Positions 25,301-37,548 of a stretch of DNA of 64,000 bases are shown piece by piece. Location of the stretch: contig OX393577.1 in NCBI GenBank assembly GCA_947652605.1, positions 32,181,466-32,245,465 on the forward strand, in the 5' to 3' direction. This DNA is from Elmis aenea. Its lineage: Eukaryota; Arthropoda; Insecta; Coleoptera; Elmidae. The notes beneath the pieces are model-generated. The model was not told the origin of the DNA. It made no database searches and worked only from the letters and a program-made list of their open reading frames with translations. How positions within the stretch are numbered: the stretch's first letter is position 1; each line of letters starts with the position of its first letter. Both the position numbers and the translations under genes were made by a program.

Positions 25301-28166
25301 GCGAAAAGCAGAATACATTCTAGTACTTATATTAACAGAAAATTTTGTTTTATTAAGTATAACAAAATATCATATTTTAACTATAAAGGTTTTTTTTAGT
25401 TATGATTGTATTTTTTACTTACAGTTTATTAAAATGTGTAATATTTGTAATGGCCAATATTTGTTACAGCTTTTGGAAGATGATTTTGCAGAAGCTGAGT
25501 TATTGGATTCTTTGTTACTGGGCCATAATTTAATAACCAGTTTAAATAACTCTCTATTGCCATTACGACGAGTAAGAGTTGTTAATGTTACTCATAATTT
25601 GTTGGTGGAATTTTCTTTGCAAGAAATTAAAGGTTTACAAAAACTTATAAATCTTGATTTATCTTATAATAAAATAAGACATCTTGTTGGACCAACTCAG
25701 GTAATTTTTATCAGTTAGTTTATTTAAATCCTACACTGTCATCTTACTATTGTTACTATTGTTGCAGAATTTAGTAGAATGGGAAACAAAATTAATGGAT
25801 TTACGTCTTGATCACAATGAACTGCATTCGTTAAATGGTGCTGTATCAGGATTACCTAGTTTAATAAGGCTTGATTTAAGTTACAATAAATTGACACATA
25901 TTTCTCCAGATGACTTAATTGGACTTGATCAATTACAGATGTTAAGTATATCCCATAATCAGCTGACAACACTAGAAGAGACGAGTAAAGTACGTATATA
26001 ACCTTCTAATTATTTATATTTATAAGCAAGAAGTTACTAAACACAATCACTTAAACATCATTGGTGAAAATTGGCAAAATCATATTTATTAAAAAATTAT
26101 GATGAATTACAGAAGTCAATAAATAAATTTCTCACTTGAACATTATTAACATTTAAAAATTTTTAAATTTATTTCTATAGCTTACAAAGACATCAGTGCA
26201 ATGTATTTGTGCTATATAAGGATCTTAAATTTTTGTTTTACTTTTCTTATAAGCCAAATAAGAGTTAAACAATTTTATATTAATTACAAACATTGATAAC
26301 ATTAATCAATATTTACATTTGCAGGATTAGTAGCAAAATAATCATTGTATTTTTTTTTAGACATTTTTACCAGCCCTGACAGAATTAATTGCTTCGCACA
26401 ATCAACTTACTGTGTTGGATCGTGATTTTCATGGTTTACCTGTTTTATGCTGGGCTGATCTGTCTAACAACCAGATTGTAGCTTTAGGCCGAGACTTGGT
26501 TAGTAAAACACGATGTAAAATTCATGGTCGAACTGAAGATACTTGGGGAACCTTAAAAGTCTATTTACAAGGTAGATACAATTTTAATTTTTAAACTGCT
26601 ATCGGACAAATAGCATATTAACCAATTAAAAATGTATTAATAGGGTTTCTACGTTAACATGTTTTGAATATAAATTTAACAAGATCTGTAAATTACGTTA
26701 GATAATTAGAGCTTATATCAATGTGTTTCCAAAAATTGAGAAAAGTATGACATACTAATATTTTGTATTCCTTAAGCTACTGGGAATTTTGGCATATTAA
26801 TTTGTCCAATATTATTGTTCTTCAAATTTCTCATATTCAGAATATTATCTCAAAAACTTTGTTTTTAAAAACAGTTTGGAATGTTTTGTATATTTAGTCT
26901 TTAAATATAAATATAATAACACATCTGATCATTAATTTAAAAAATAATATTTTATCACCAGATAACCCAATTTTATGTGATGCTGCCTTGCCAGAAATAG
27001 TAGCTGCAATGGAGATAAATCATACCAGAATACATGGTGTATCACACTGTGCCCCGTTAAGTGAGCAGCCTACAACATCTAAACCTAATGGATTTTTAGG
27101 AATCTTACCAGAAAGTACAACGGCACCATTTTTAAAACCAGTACATCAACCAACAAAAGCTAGTATTCTACACAAACAACCAGTTTATCACGCATTTCCA
27201 TTGCCTAGTCTATCCGAGAAACCTTTAAATCATCATCAGCATGATCTTACAACAGCAAATATTTACCCTCCTAAGCCCTTGGGTATATTCCAACCGCCTT
27301 TAGCAAATCAACAAGAATCACATTCATCTAAACACAGTGCCGGTAATTCGTATATTAATGATGATGCTGAGAGATTAAATAAAAGTGAATCTCTGCGAGA
27401 AGATGCATCATATTTAAATGGAAACAATAAAGTGGAAATTTCTTCAAACGTAAATCAGAAAAATAGTGAAACTGATTTAGAAAACAAACAACAATCTGAA
27501 ACTTCCAGGCTGAATTATCATCATGACGAATCTGTAAATTTTAGGACTCACGAAGGAAATCCACTATCTGCCTCTAATCAATACCAACTTTTAGAACAAA
27601 CACCCACAAATAGTTTGCCACTGCCGCTTTTATCAACTCAAAGAGAACATATTGTTTCTAATCAACAAAATGCGATATCTTCTCATAAACACGAATTTCA
27701 GGCAAATATTGATAAAGCCTCAGAAAATGTACACTCTGATGTAAATGAACTACATGTAAGGTCAGATGAAGGAGATGGACGATTAGATGCTAATGAGGCA
27801 ATGCCAACAGAACAATTTAATCAACAATCTGTAATTGACGATGAATCTTCAATTGAAAAGCCCTTGAATGAACAACCGTCAAATGAGCAATTTGTTGAAC
27901 AAAACATCAACCCAATTTTACACCAAGAACAACAGCTACATCAGCTCGCTTCAGAATTGGAACAATTAAGAATAAAAGTTCAAGAATTAACTGAGCAAAA
28001 TCATCGTTTAAGTCATAATATGAATCAAAAAGTACAACCTATAGACAATAATGTAACTAAACATCAAGACAGTAAACTTAACACAGCACCTCAACAAATA
28101 GCCACAAGTTTTTTATCAACTGATAAGATTCCAGATAAAAAAGTTGATAATTTGGGAATACCATGA
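4315..28166 (+). CDS. Secreted leucine-rich-repeat protein, 7 coding exons, about 923 aa
   Basis: Exons: 4315-4652, 24252-24420, 24802-25197, 25470-25700, 25768-25989, 26361-26571, 26962-28166. All junctions are GT-AG and the phase is continuous to TGA. Residues 1-28 form a signal peptide (hydrophobic core ILIMSTLLFSILG). Cysteines 32, 41, 43 and 55 form an LRRNT cap. LRRs with LxxLxLxxN spacing run from about residue 60 to 495, followed by an LRRCT-like cap (cysteines in TRCK, PILCD, VSHC). The last 360 residues are N/Q/H/S-rich and end in a heptad segment (about 845-880) predicted to be a coiled coil. No transmembrane helix is seen, so it is probably secreted and adhesive or ligand-binding; this is inference from architecture. 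The first intron is 19.6 kb and full of transposons. ATG 4315 was chosen because it directly precedes the signal peptide. The precise LRR family was not recognised. Confidence 0.88.
6100..6541. mobile_element. Snapback element, CAGGGTGG ends, TA flanks
   Basis: The element is 442 bp and almost fully palindromic. The left arm CAGGGTGGTCCACATAGAAG and the right arm end (complement CAGGGTGGTCCACATACAAG) continue pairing to the centre near 6320, where the TTACTCGGTTATACTTGATG region faces its own complement. It is flanked by TA. Confidence 0.85.
9752..10058. mobile_element. Non-autonomous Helitron
   Basis: It starts TCTATATACATAAAAG and ends with a hairpin (CACCCGTGCAACGCCGGGT) followed by AAATCAGCTAG, inserted before T. 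This is the typical arthropod Helitron 3' terminus. No Rep/helicase coding is present. The GC content is higher than the flanks. Confidence 0.85.
10160..10800. repeat. Cluster of CAGGGTG-type snapback elements
   Basis: CAGGGTG or CACCCTG ends occur at 10160, 10284, 10342, 10569 and 10646, all beside TA. The 10284-10342 and 10569-10646 units are short complete snapbacks separated by sequence shared with 19130-19390 (AGTCAACCGTTTTCGTAAAA, TTTGCGCTAGCTACATTT). They look like relics of repeated nested insertion. Confidence 0.65.
10938..11741. mobile_element. Copy of the large foldback family also found in the hAT composites
   Basis: Bases 10938-11281 are palindromic around GGTAGAATTGACGGGCG and its complement. 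The rest (to CCCCCTG|TA) matches the right arm of 56183-57143 (AAAGGTGGGAGATGATT-like, TCTCCTACAT, GAGACGTCTAAGG). The left outer arm is missing. Confidence 0.75.
12058..12190 (+). pseudogene. PIF/Harbinger transposase N-terminal remnant
   Basis: One frame reads WIKVWYFKTELFSDMKLLKE, then PQESAVCDYKNYLRMDEPHF, then MYF and a stop. This follows the conserved start of Harbinger (HARBI1-like) transposases: WWVRPWLLxR..G.Y..L..EL...D...YKNYLRM...F..LL. Possible N-terminal residues extend back to about 11979 with a stop. It is degenerate. Confidence 0.7.
12950..13230 (-). pseudogene. Mariner element remnant: transposase C-terminus and 3' end
   Basis: The minus strand reads PLKDALIGRKFESDVV...FLAKEQPEVFF, matching the PLKxxLxGxRFxSDxxV...WLxxQPxxFF block of mariner transposases. 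Near the outer end it has TACGAGGGTGTTTAAAAAAG (plus strand, from 12948), a mariner-like terminal repeat. Stops and frameshifts show it is dead. Confidence 0.65.
13615..14569. mobile_element. Degenerate hAT element with transposase fragment
   Basis: Ends CAGGGCCGTCGTCAG and (complement) CAGGGCTGTCGCCAG match at 13 of 15 positions. The flanking 8-mers CATCAGAA and CCTCAGGA match at 6 of 8, so the duplication has decayed. A hAT-type transposase fragment lies inside on the minus strand. Confidence 0.6.
13883..14074 (-). pseudogene. hAT (ZMYM1/DUF4371-like) transposase fragment
   Basis: The 63-residue open stretch contains EILKHFKEDLEIAL and FHVDAVDLFEELKILSKTI. The DxxDLFxELKxL motif is typical of DUF4371-type hAT transposases. 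The length is a small part of the roughly 700-aa protein, so it is a remnant. Confidence 0.55.
14570..14815 (+). pseudogene. Second mariner transposase C-terminal remnant
   Basis: Starting at CCTCAGGACGCTTTG it reads PQDALRRRRFESNKD, then after a frameshift VYVWLKEQPKTFF. This is the same conserved block as at 12950-13230 but in the opposite orientation, so it is a separate insertion. The hAT at 13615-14569 abuts it and may have inserted into it. Confidence 0.6.
15133..15757. mobile_element. Snapback element, CAGGGTGTGTATAAATTGGC ends
   Basis: The element is 625 bp with arms of at least 120 bp (left CAGGGTGTGTATAAATTGGC; right end is its complement). It is flanked by TA. The interior (about 15260-15640) is less symmetric. 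Confidence 0.85.
16005..16360. repeat. Possible hAT ends
   Basis: CAGTGGTGCGCAACTTTTTT at about 16006 looks like an hAT left end and GTAAATCCGCCACTG near 16337 like a right end. They do not match each other and no duplication is visible, so they may belong to two broken elements. Confidence 0.3.
16410..16650. repeat. Imperfect palindrome with arms of about 110 bp
   Basis: AAAGCGAGAAGTTCATAGGT faces ACCTACGAACTTCTCACGAT, and pairing extends outward through the TTTTTAGAACATTTT-type sequence. The element's ends are unclear. Confidence 0.6.
16893..17175. mobile_element. 283-bp hAT MITE with perfect 8-bp duplication
   Basis: Ends CAGTGGTTTCCAACCT and AGGTTGGAAACCACTG are exact inverted repeats over 16 bp. 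The flanks CTGTACTG (16885-16892 and 17176-17183) are identical. The interior is C-rich (CCCCCCTTTTT), unlike its neighbours. Confidence 0.9.
17276..18797. mobile_element. 1.5-kb giant palindrome containing a second palindromic repeat
   Basis: The left arm (about 17276-17735) and right arm (about 18340-18797) are inverted copies, for example TAACTCCATTGGAGT against CTTCAAAGGAGTTA and AGATCGATTCGTTTTTGTTT against its near-complement. The roughly 600-bp centre carries the repeat at 17797-18139. The terminal motif and target duplication were not resolved. Confidence 0.75.
17797..18139 (+). repeat. Palindromic repeat, copy 1 (core ACCGGCCCTATCCTTAGCAA)
   Basis: The core TACTGCATTACCGGCCCT...AGGGCCGGTAATGCAGTA forms a hairpin with internal repeats of TTAGCAACGGCCG. 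The whole 340 bp recurs inverted at 52790-53100 with few differences, including the non-palindromic flank with GTCATCTGTCAGTGACAG. Confidence 0.8.
19060..21720. mobile_element. CAGGGTG-family snapback split by a nested foldback
   Basis: The left arm (about 19060-19383) and right arm (21223-about 21720) are inverted copies sharing TTTGCGCTAGCTACATTTT, TCAACCGTTTTCATTAAAT and TATACAGGGTGTTTTTT. A related unit occurs at 10284-10650. The foldback at 19384-21222 has inserted at the TTTTTT tract near its centre. Confidence 0.75.
19384..21222. mobile_element. 1.84-kb foldback element with 7-bp duplication and internal tandem repeats
   Basis: Ends AAGGTCCGTCACCTTAGCAG and its exact complement continue as long inverted arms with GCACCACTTTCTCCAATCAA. 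The left arm contains about three tandem units of 145-147 bp, each with a GCTATTTTGTGCC block (starts near 19460, 19607, 19752). A further roughly 200-bp unit (TTAGTTGTTATAATGTTGTA) appears directly at 19870 and 20405 and inverted at about 20860-21040. The flanks GTTTTTT (19377-19383, 21223-21229) are identical. No transposase is seen. Confidence 0.8.
21947..22080. mobile_element. GC-rich PIF/Harbinger-like MITE, TAA duplication
   Basis: This 134-bp near-perfect palindrome contains CACACCGGCGCGATCTCGAC and its complement, with ends GGTCAAC and GTGGACC and TAA on each side. The GC content is strikingly above the background. A second copy lies at 47867-48019. The three-base TWA duplication suggests Harbinger. 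Confidence 0.75.
22823..23720. mobile_element. 898-bp DNA transposon with perfect 9-bp duplication
   Basis: Ends TAGGGTTGCCAACTC and (complement) AGGGTTACCAACTG pair imperfectly. Subterminal AAAAGCGTACA motifs occur on both sides. The flanks AGCTGTGGC at 22814-22822 and 23721-23729 are identical. A transposase N-terminus lies inside on the minus strand. Nine-base duplications suit MULE-like or related superfamilies; an hAT-like element with an 8-bp duplication plus a chance base is also possible. Confidence 0.75.
23181..23336 (-). pseudogene. Transposase N-terminal fragment, 51 aa
   Basis: It begins MNTSSDDDNNDTPPKQAKR and continues to NKFNDAWLKHDDFKNWLIKS. The FxxxWLxxxxFxxWL pattern after a basic tail is common at the N-terminus of insect BED/TTF-type transposases, where a zinc-binding cysteine pair normally follows. 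Here a stop comes first, so it is truncated or the first exon of a deleted gene. Confidence 0.5.
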
Positions 28167-28592
28167 AGCTTTATACCTGTTGTAATACAAATTTTTGAAT
28201 ATCAAATTAGAAAACTTTTGTCATTATTTTTGGGTTAATATGATTTCAAAGAAATAATTTATTAGATGAACTAGTCATTACTTTGATAACATTTCATAAG
28301 ATTTTGATAGAATAGTTTTTTCTAAGTAAAATTGGAAGTAAAAATGTGAAACAAGTGAAAACAAATATTTTTTTTCAAGTTTTTGAAAATTTAAAAACCA
28401 TTTAGTACAAAAATATCAAGAAATTTTTATTGCTTTTTAATTTGTTATTAGTTTTACTGGAGTTGAGGAAAATGTGATAACGAAAAATATATAAACATAT
28501 ATATTCAGCAAACTACTAAAATATTTTGCAGACAATGTATTTATAACCAGTTTTAAATAATTTTAAAAATGTTTGTTTATGCTAAAAACACT

Positions 28593-28598
28593 AATAAA
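28593..28598 (+). terminator. Candidate polyadenylation signal AATAAA of the LRR gene
   Basis: This is the first AATAAA downstream of the stop codon, about 430 bp into the 3' UTR. A second lies at 28831-28836. Either could define the transcript end. Confidence 0.35.
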
Positions 28599-28669
28599 AT
28601 ATTTACAGTTATATTTACCTACAATCATAAATTGAAGGTTTTTAATTTCTACCACACTATTGGTTTATA

Positions 28670-28718
28670 AGTGTTTGTGTGTATGTATGTGTGTATTTGT
28701 GTGCATGTGTGTAAACAA
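28670..28718. repeat. Imperfect TG-rich microsatellite
   Basis: A run of GTGT and GTAT units, about 50 bp, lies in the 3' UTR of the LRR gene or just beyond it. Confidence 0.7.
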
Positions 28719-29387
28719 CGATGTAAATATTTCTTTTAGTTACTTTACGTAAATAAGAACTAATAATTTAGGTACAAAATGAAAACAATAAGTAGTTTTA
28801 AAAACAAATGTATTTAAATGATAAATATTTAATAAACTCTTTTAATTAGTAATACTCGCTTAACCTTTGTTAGTAAATAACCCTTCTTCATGTACACAAT
28901 GGGTTAAGTCAAATCTTAAAATTGCTACAAAATTTGAAACAATGTAAATCTGAACAGCAATAATATTATATATCATGTACTACTACAAAACATTGACAAT
29001 ATTTTTACCGTAAAAACAAATAATATATCAATTAGAGGTATTTTAACTTATGAAACAGTCTTATAATAAAAAGTAAGTAATATTAATAAATAACAATATA
29101 ACACAGTGAATTGATATTAACAATTGAGCTGCTTAGTTTCCAAGTGGTGTAATTTTTGAAGTTTTAAGATAATGGCTTTAAGTTGGAGTTACAGTAATAA
29201 TGAAATTACATAATCCACACCAATTTTGCGCTGCTCACAGTGGCATAATTTTGAAGTGGTACAATACAAATTGGTTACGAAGCATAACTTACGACACAGA
29301 AAGCACCTTCCAGAATGTATTTCTTGTGGTGGTTCAGAATCATAAATTTTTGACTTACACTGCTTGGAAAGTAAGGGAAAAATATTT
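28719..29387. other. AT-rich intergenic DNA between convergent genes
   Basis: This separates the 3' ends of the LRR gene (+) and the TMEM234 gene (-). No exon or repeat was recognised. It probably holds both 3' UTRs. Confidence 0.4.
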
Positions 29388-32327
<2,940 letters not shown>

Positions 32328-32647
32328 ATCATTTTTAGCAAACTTTGTGATAATGTTGTTCCTGACGATAAGTGTAGTAGTATGATCGACAAACCTATTT
32401 GAAAAATCATATTTTTAATACGAGCAATTTAATGTTACACCAATTTTTCAATTAAAAAGCTTACAAACGTTTAACCATGTTCTACAGAAGGTACTTGACT
32501 AAATAATACCAATTTAAACTTCCAAAACATAGTAGGCCACTTGTCTGTGATAAGATGTTTTATCTGCTACCATACAGAAAGGACTACTACGAACCATAGA
32601 AGAACTACGAACAAGTTATTTGGTCTACTCATATACATCTTCTATGA

Positions 32648-34095
32648 CAGTGTTTCCCAAACTTTGTTGATCTGCGGACCCATTTTTTTCACAGATTTTA
32701 CGGCGGACCCCTCTTGAGGATAGGTATTATAAACAAAAGGTTTTGTTTTGAAACAAATATTTTTAATTCTTTTATTCGTTTTATATAACATAAAAATAAA
32801 TGAACATTACACCATTAATAAAATGGTTCATTTTGAAAAACTAAGTAAAAAATGGTGTTGCTTTGTGCCTACGATTTTATCGATATCGGGCTTAATTCCG
32901 GATAAATAAATTCTTAGGTAAATCTAATTTCACATTCAATCGATTCCATCGAAGAAAACGTCCATTCGCACAAATAAGTTGAGTAGAATGAAAATAAAAT
33001 TTATTTAACATTTAATGTTTTAACGCATTTTTAGCTAGTAAAGGTAACATTTTTGCATTGAGATGTAAACATCACTGAGGCTATTTTCTTTAAAGTGAGT
33101 TTGTAAATCTTTGTTACATGATACCTTAACAAGTTTATCTTGTTCAAACGCGGTTATGTTTGTAATTTCACTGATTTTACAGTGAAATTGCCCGCTGATC
33201 CATGAGATATGTTATTGCATTTCAGGAAAATAATCTCTGAAAGTTATTTTTAATGTTTGTAAGTGCAGAGTCATATTTGCAATACATTCGTTGGGTACAG
33301 TTTTTTTCCGAGTTTTCGATGAACTCTTGTAAGTTAGGAAAGAAATCAAAATTATTATTTAGTAATGTAATCGCCAATAACAGTAACTTTTTGACCATAG
33401 CTTCTATTTTTCCTCCCCTGCAAACTTAAGTCACTTAAATGCAGGGCTCGAAACCGAAAAAAAATTTGGTTAACGGTTAACCGAAATCGAGAACTTTATT
33501 TTTATAACGGTTTTTGTTGAAAAACCGGTTTTATTCGCAAAAAACCGGTTTAGTGTAAAAAACCGACTTAAATTATAAACCGGATTTTAAAATTATTTAG
33601 ATGGGAATGCAAAGTATGAAAAGATATTATTTATTTATAATTTTATAATAAATGTACAATCAAGAGTTCAGTAATGACTTCTGGTAAACTTATCGCATAT
33701 AATAGATACAGATTTTGTAAAAAAAGATGTTAAAAAAACCGGTTTTTTTATTATTTTGGTTAAAGGTTACCGTTTTTTCTGCCTTTAAAATTAACGGTTT
33801 CGGTTTCGGTTAAAAATCACTTTTTCTGACAAAAAATAACGGTTAGCCGGTTTTTTAAACCGGTTTAAAAAACCGGTTTCATGCCCTGCTTAAATGGGAG
33901 AATGAATGTCTGCTAAATATGCAATCTTAATTAACCAGGCGTAACTATTAAAACGGTCTTTCAAATAAAAATCTTTATCCATTAGGAATAGTCGCACTGT
34001 AGCTCAAACATGCGATGCAAGACTTTGCTTGTGGACCCCCAGAGGACAGTCTGCGGACCCCTGGGGGTCCGCGGACCACAGTTTGGGAAACATTG
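32648..34095. mobile_element. hAT element with 8-bp duplication and decayed transposase
   Basis: Ends CAGTGTTTCCCAAACT and AGTTTGGGAAACATTG are flanked by TTCTATGA at 32640-32647 and 34096-34103. Minus-strand sequence near 33020-33290 reads HLQTLKITFRDYFPEMQ, then LQTHFKENSLSD with stops. This resembles the HLxxLxxxFxxYFP block of SCAND3/ZBED-type hAT transposases. A second hAT sits inside. Confidence 0.82.
33442..33888. mobile_element. Nested hAT MITE with AACCGG subterminal repeats
   Basis: Ends CAGGGCTCGAAACCG and CGGTTTCATGCCCTG are flanked by CTTAAATG at 33434-33441 and 33889-33896. Many AACCGG and GGTTAACC motifs cluster near both ends. It interrupts the transposase remnant of the outer hAT. 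Confidence 0.88.
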
Positions 34096-34319
34096 TTCTA
34101 TGATATACATTTTTGGCTGTTTCAAATGAATTATCATTATAAATTATATTACATAATATAAGTACGTGGTTTATATTAAAAAGTAACTAGTAAATACAAA
34201 ATATAATAATTGCCTTGAAGTGTAAAACATTTGAAGCGATTAAAGGAACATGGTAGGTAGCTGCCTAAGATTGCCACATTTTAAATAAAAAAAGAGGACA
34301 CCCTGATAGCACCGAACAC

Positions 34320-34781
34320 CTGCAGCTTTAAACTGTACATGTTCACTTATTTTATTTTTTACTCAAAATTGTAGATTTTACGGGAACAATTACAAAAAAG
34401 TTTCTTAATAAATCAAGCATCTAAAGGAATTTTTTTAAATTTCAAAATTTTAACCCTCAAAAAAGTTATAAAAATTCAACAGGGGTTTCACTTTTCAGCC
34501 CCTTGTGAAGAATGATTGAAAATGTTACTATGGAAAACCACAGTATCTCTGTACTGTGGGAAAACCTTTCAATAAGTAAAAAACATCTATTAAATGACAT
34601 TCTTCTACATTTGTCTAAATTTGAGGAATAAAATGTAAACTTACTCTTACTGTTCCTCTTTAGGGTGGTGTAACTCCGAAAAAAGAGGTTTTAGGAAAAA
34701 AATAAACATAAAAGATCCCCATTAATTTTCGGTACAGAATTACCTCTCGAGGTTTTTCGCAATATTTATGAATTACCCTGT
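34320..34781. repeat. Right-arm fragment of the 56183-57143 foldback family
   Basis: Shared blocks include ACTCAAAATTGTAGATTTTA, TTTCAGCCCCTTGTGAAG and GAGGAATAAAATGTAAAC, ending TTACCCTGTA. The left arm is absent. It directly abuts the next snapback at a shared TATA. Confidence 0.65.
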
Positions 34782-34784
34782 ATA

Positions 34785-36017
34785 CAGGGTGGACAAAATT
34801 CGAATGGTTTACATTACGTCATTATGAGGTATCTCAATTACCGTAATAAGTAGAGAAAATCTGACATCGGTCTCTTGGGCTGTTTTTTTGAGAAAAGAAG
34901 GCCTATGTAACCAGATTTTTTATATCGCTTTTCTATTTTGGCACTACAGATGAAAAATAAAATTTCATAATTTTTGAAAGTTTACTAATTCTTTATTTAT
35001 TAAAATAAAACAAGGTTTTTTATACAAATTTTTATGCTTAATTAAAAACAATTTTTTTTTTAGCGACCTAGACTTTTGAGAGATGAAGTAAACTTATATT
35101 TTTTAAAATAGAAACCCTAATTGGCCATGACTTTGTATAAAAGACTTTTTTAGCTTTCCAAAAATATAAAGTTTTATTTATATTTGTTGCAAAAAATAAC
35201 CGAGATATGGCTGGGTAATTTTGTAAACAATACCTTCTTAAAGTCTACCATGATGTCGTAAACAAGTGATGTTTGCAATTATTAAACAACTAAACGTCAT
35301 TTTCAAGTCAATTCTGCAGCAGCCGCTACGTTTTAATCACTTACAATGTAAACTTCTAACAAATTAAACATTTCAAAGTGTTCAAATTTCACCATGTTTA
35401 CAATACCACCATAAGCAGTTATAAAATACAAAAGAACATACGGATTTCCTTAAAAGTTGAAAAATGTACTTGGATACATTTAGTTTTTTTATAATTGCAC
35501 ACATCACTTGTTTACGAAATTATGGCAAAGCTTTGTTAATGAAATTTTTATAAAATTAGCCAAATCTCGGTTATTTTTTGCAACAAATATATAAAACTAT
35601 ATATTTTTGAAAAGCTAAAATTTTCTCTCATATAAAGTCATGGTAAACTAGTGTTTCTGTTTAAAAAAATATAAGTTGATTTCATATTTCAAAAGTTAAG
35701 GTCGCTAAAAAAAAATTAATTTTGTTTTTAAATTAAGCATAGAAATGTATAATAAACCTTCGTAACATTTTGTTCTATTTTAATAATAAAGAAATTATAA
35801 TAAATTTTCAAAAATGATGAAATTTTATTTTTCATCTGTAGTGCTAAAATGGAAAGCGATATAAAAAATTTGATAAATAGGCATTCGTTTCTCTAAAAAA
35901 TCTGATAAATAGGCATTTGTTTCTCAAAAAAATAACCCAAGAGACCGATATTAGATTTTCGCTAACTATTACGGTAACCGAGATACCCCGTAAAACATTT
36001 GAATTTGGTCCACCATG
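34785..36017. mobile_element. 1.23-kb snapback element, CAGGGTGGACAAAATTCGAA end
   Basis: Arms of about 500-600 bp face each other: GACATCGGTCTCTTGGGCTG against the complement of CCCAAGAGACCGATATTAGA, and CACTACAGATGAAAAATAAA against its complement. The centre is near 35400. It is flanked by TA. A stretch around 35875-35930 is duplicated. Confidence 0.85.
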
Positions 36018-36277
36018 TATAATAAATTTTGGAAACTAGGTAAAACAAAAATCATGATTTTGACATACATATATTTTAATTTAAAAAATATATAAAGAGG
36101 ACTGTCAGGCTTTATCATGTAGCAACCTTATCGCTAATCGATACACCAAGATAAAAAATACTTATTTTTATATCTTAAAACTTGAAAGTCAGCTTCAAGT
36201 CAACTTGAAAGCATTTTACAAATGTGAACCCGATATTTTGTTAAAAATCTTCTGCAGATGTCAATCATTGTACTAGC

Positions 36278-36545
36278 CAGGGCTGTGGAGTCGGAGTTTA
36301 GAAGGAATTTCTTGTCAGTGGAGTCGGAGTCGGAAAAAATGTACCGACTCTGACTCAGAGTACAACAAAAAATTGCGAGGTGGTCCTTTGCCGCAAAATT
36401 TAAACTCAAATTTTAAATAATTGCTTTGTATTTCTTTTTTTATGTTACACACACCATAAAATGTCTTGGTATTTAATTTTGTTGGAGTCGGAGTCGACCT
36501 ACTAAAATTATCAGGAGTCGGAGTGAATTTTTTTTTTACCGGCAT
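36278..36545. mobile_element. Truncated hAT element with GGAGTCGG repeats
   Basis: The left end CAGGGCTGTGGAGTCGGAGT and internal GGAGTCGGAGTCG motifs on both sides are visible, but the right terminus is missing and no duplication is found. It is related in motif to 39932-40913. Confidence 0.6.
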
Positions 36546-37548
36546 CAATGATTAAAACAATTACACTTTAAACAAAGTATATTAGGAAAGGATTAACAAC
36601 TTTTACAAACAATAAAATTATATTCCAGATATTTACAAATATACAATCAAAGTTTTTATTTTAAGACAAAAAAATAATTATGCTTTATTTATGTAATATA
36701 TACAGCATTATATGCTTAAAATAATTGCGAATTTTCAATATTAAATTCACAAATAACAAATTACAATTAAAATTAATGTTCACAGCAGAACAAGCAGAGG
36801 TGCAAGCTAAAAATGTTCACATCTTACATTTTATTTTAAAAAAAATGTACAAGTTTCATTTTAATAAAAAAGACAGAAGAAATAAATTGAGGAAAAACAA
36901 TACTGAAGGATGTATACACATACACATGATATTGGTTGATTAATATTTTTTCTTATTTCTTGCCAATCAAACATGAATAAAGACTTAAGGGAACTGAATG
37001 CAGTTGAGTGTTTTCTAGATATTAAAAAGTTATAGACTAAATAACGAATTTAAAGATAAAAAAAGTCATTTCACTTGAGTGCAAAAATATATAGTTTTTT
37101 TTTTTTTTACCAAGGTCTGAATACATGATATTATTTAACATATAATGTAGGTAATAAATTTTTGAAATACTACAGAAATTATTAAATGCGACCTCTACAA
37201 TCTACCAGGTCTACCAGTCAACCTAAAATATATATTTATATTAAAATTGTCATAAATCCAGTATTCCTTGAGTTTCAATTAAATTAAGTTACTTATGTAA
37301 CAAATTACATTAACAATAAATTAGTCATGATTTACACAATTTCAATAATATACGTTACATGCTTTATGGTATAACATTAAAATTCAACACAAACATTGCT
37401 TGATTTACTCGTAGCTAAAATATTTTGTAATATATTCCAAATACAATTAAGAAAATTATGTACAATAAATATAAGTAAAATGCAAAAGCTAATGATATGC
37501 GTAAGTCTAAAGAGGATATCACATCCAACCACATGAAATTAAATTTTT
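36546..37548. other. AT-rich region downstream of ZER1
   Basis: It probably includes the ZER1 3' UTR. The open frame 36725-36943 (+) is lysine- and asparagine-rich by composition and has no domain. No repeat ends were recognised. Confidence 0.35.
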
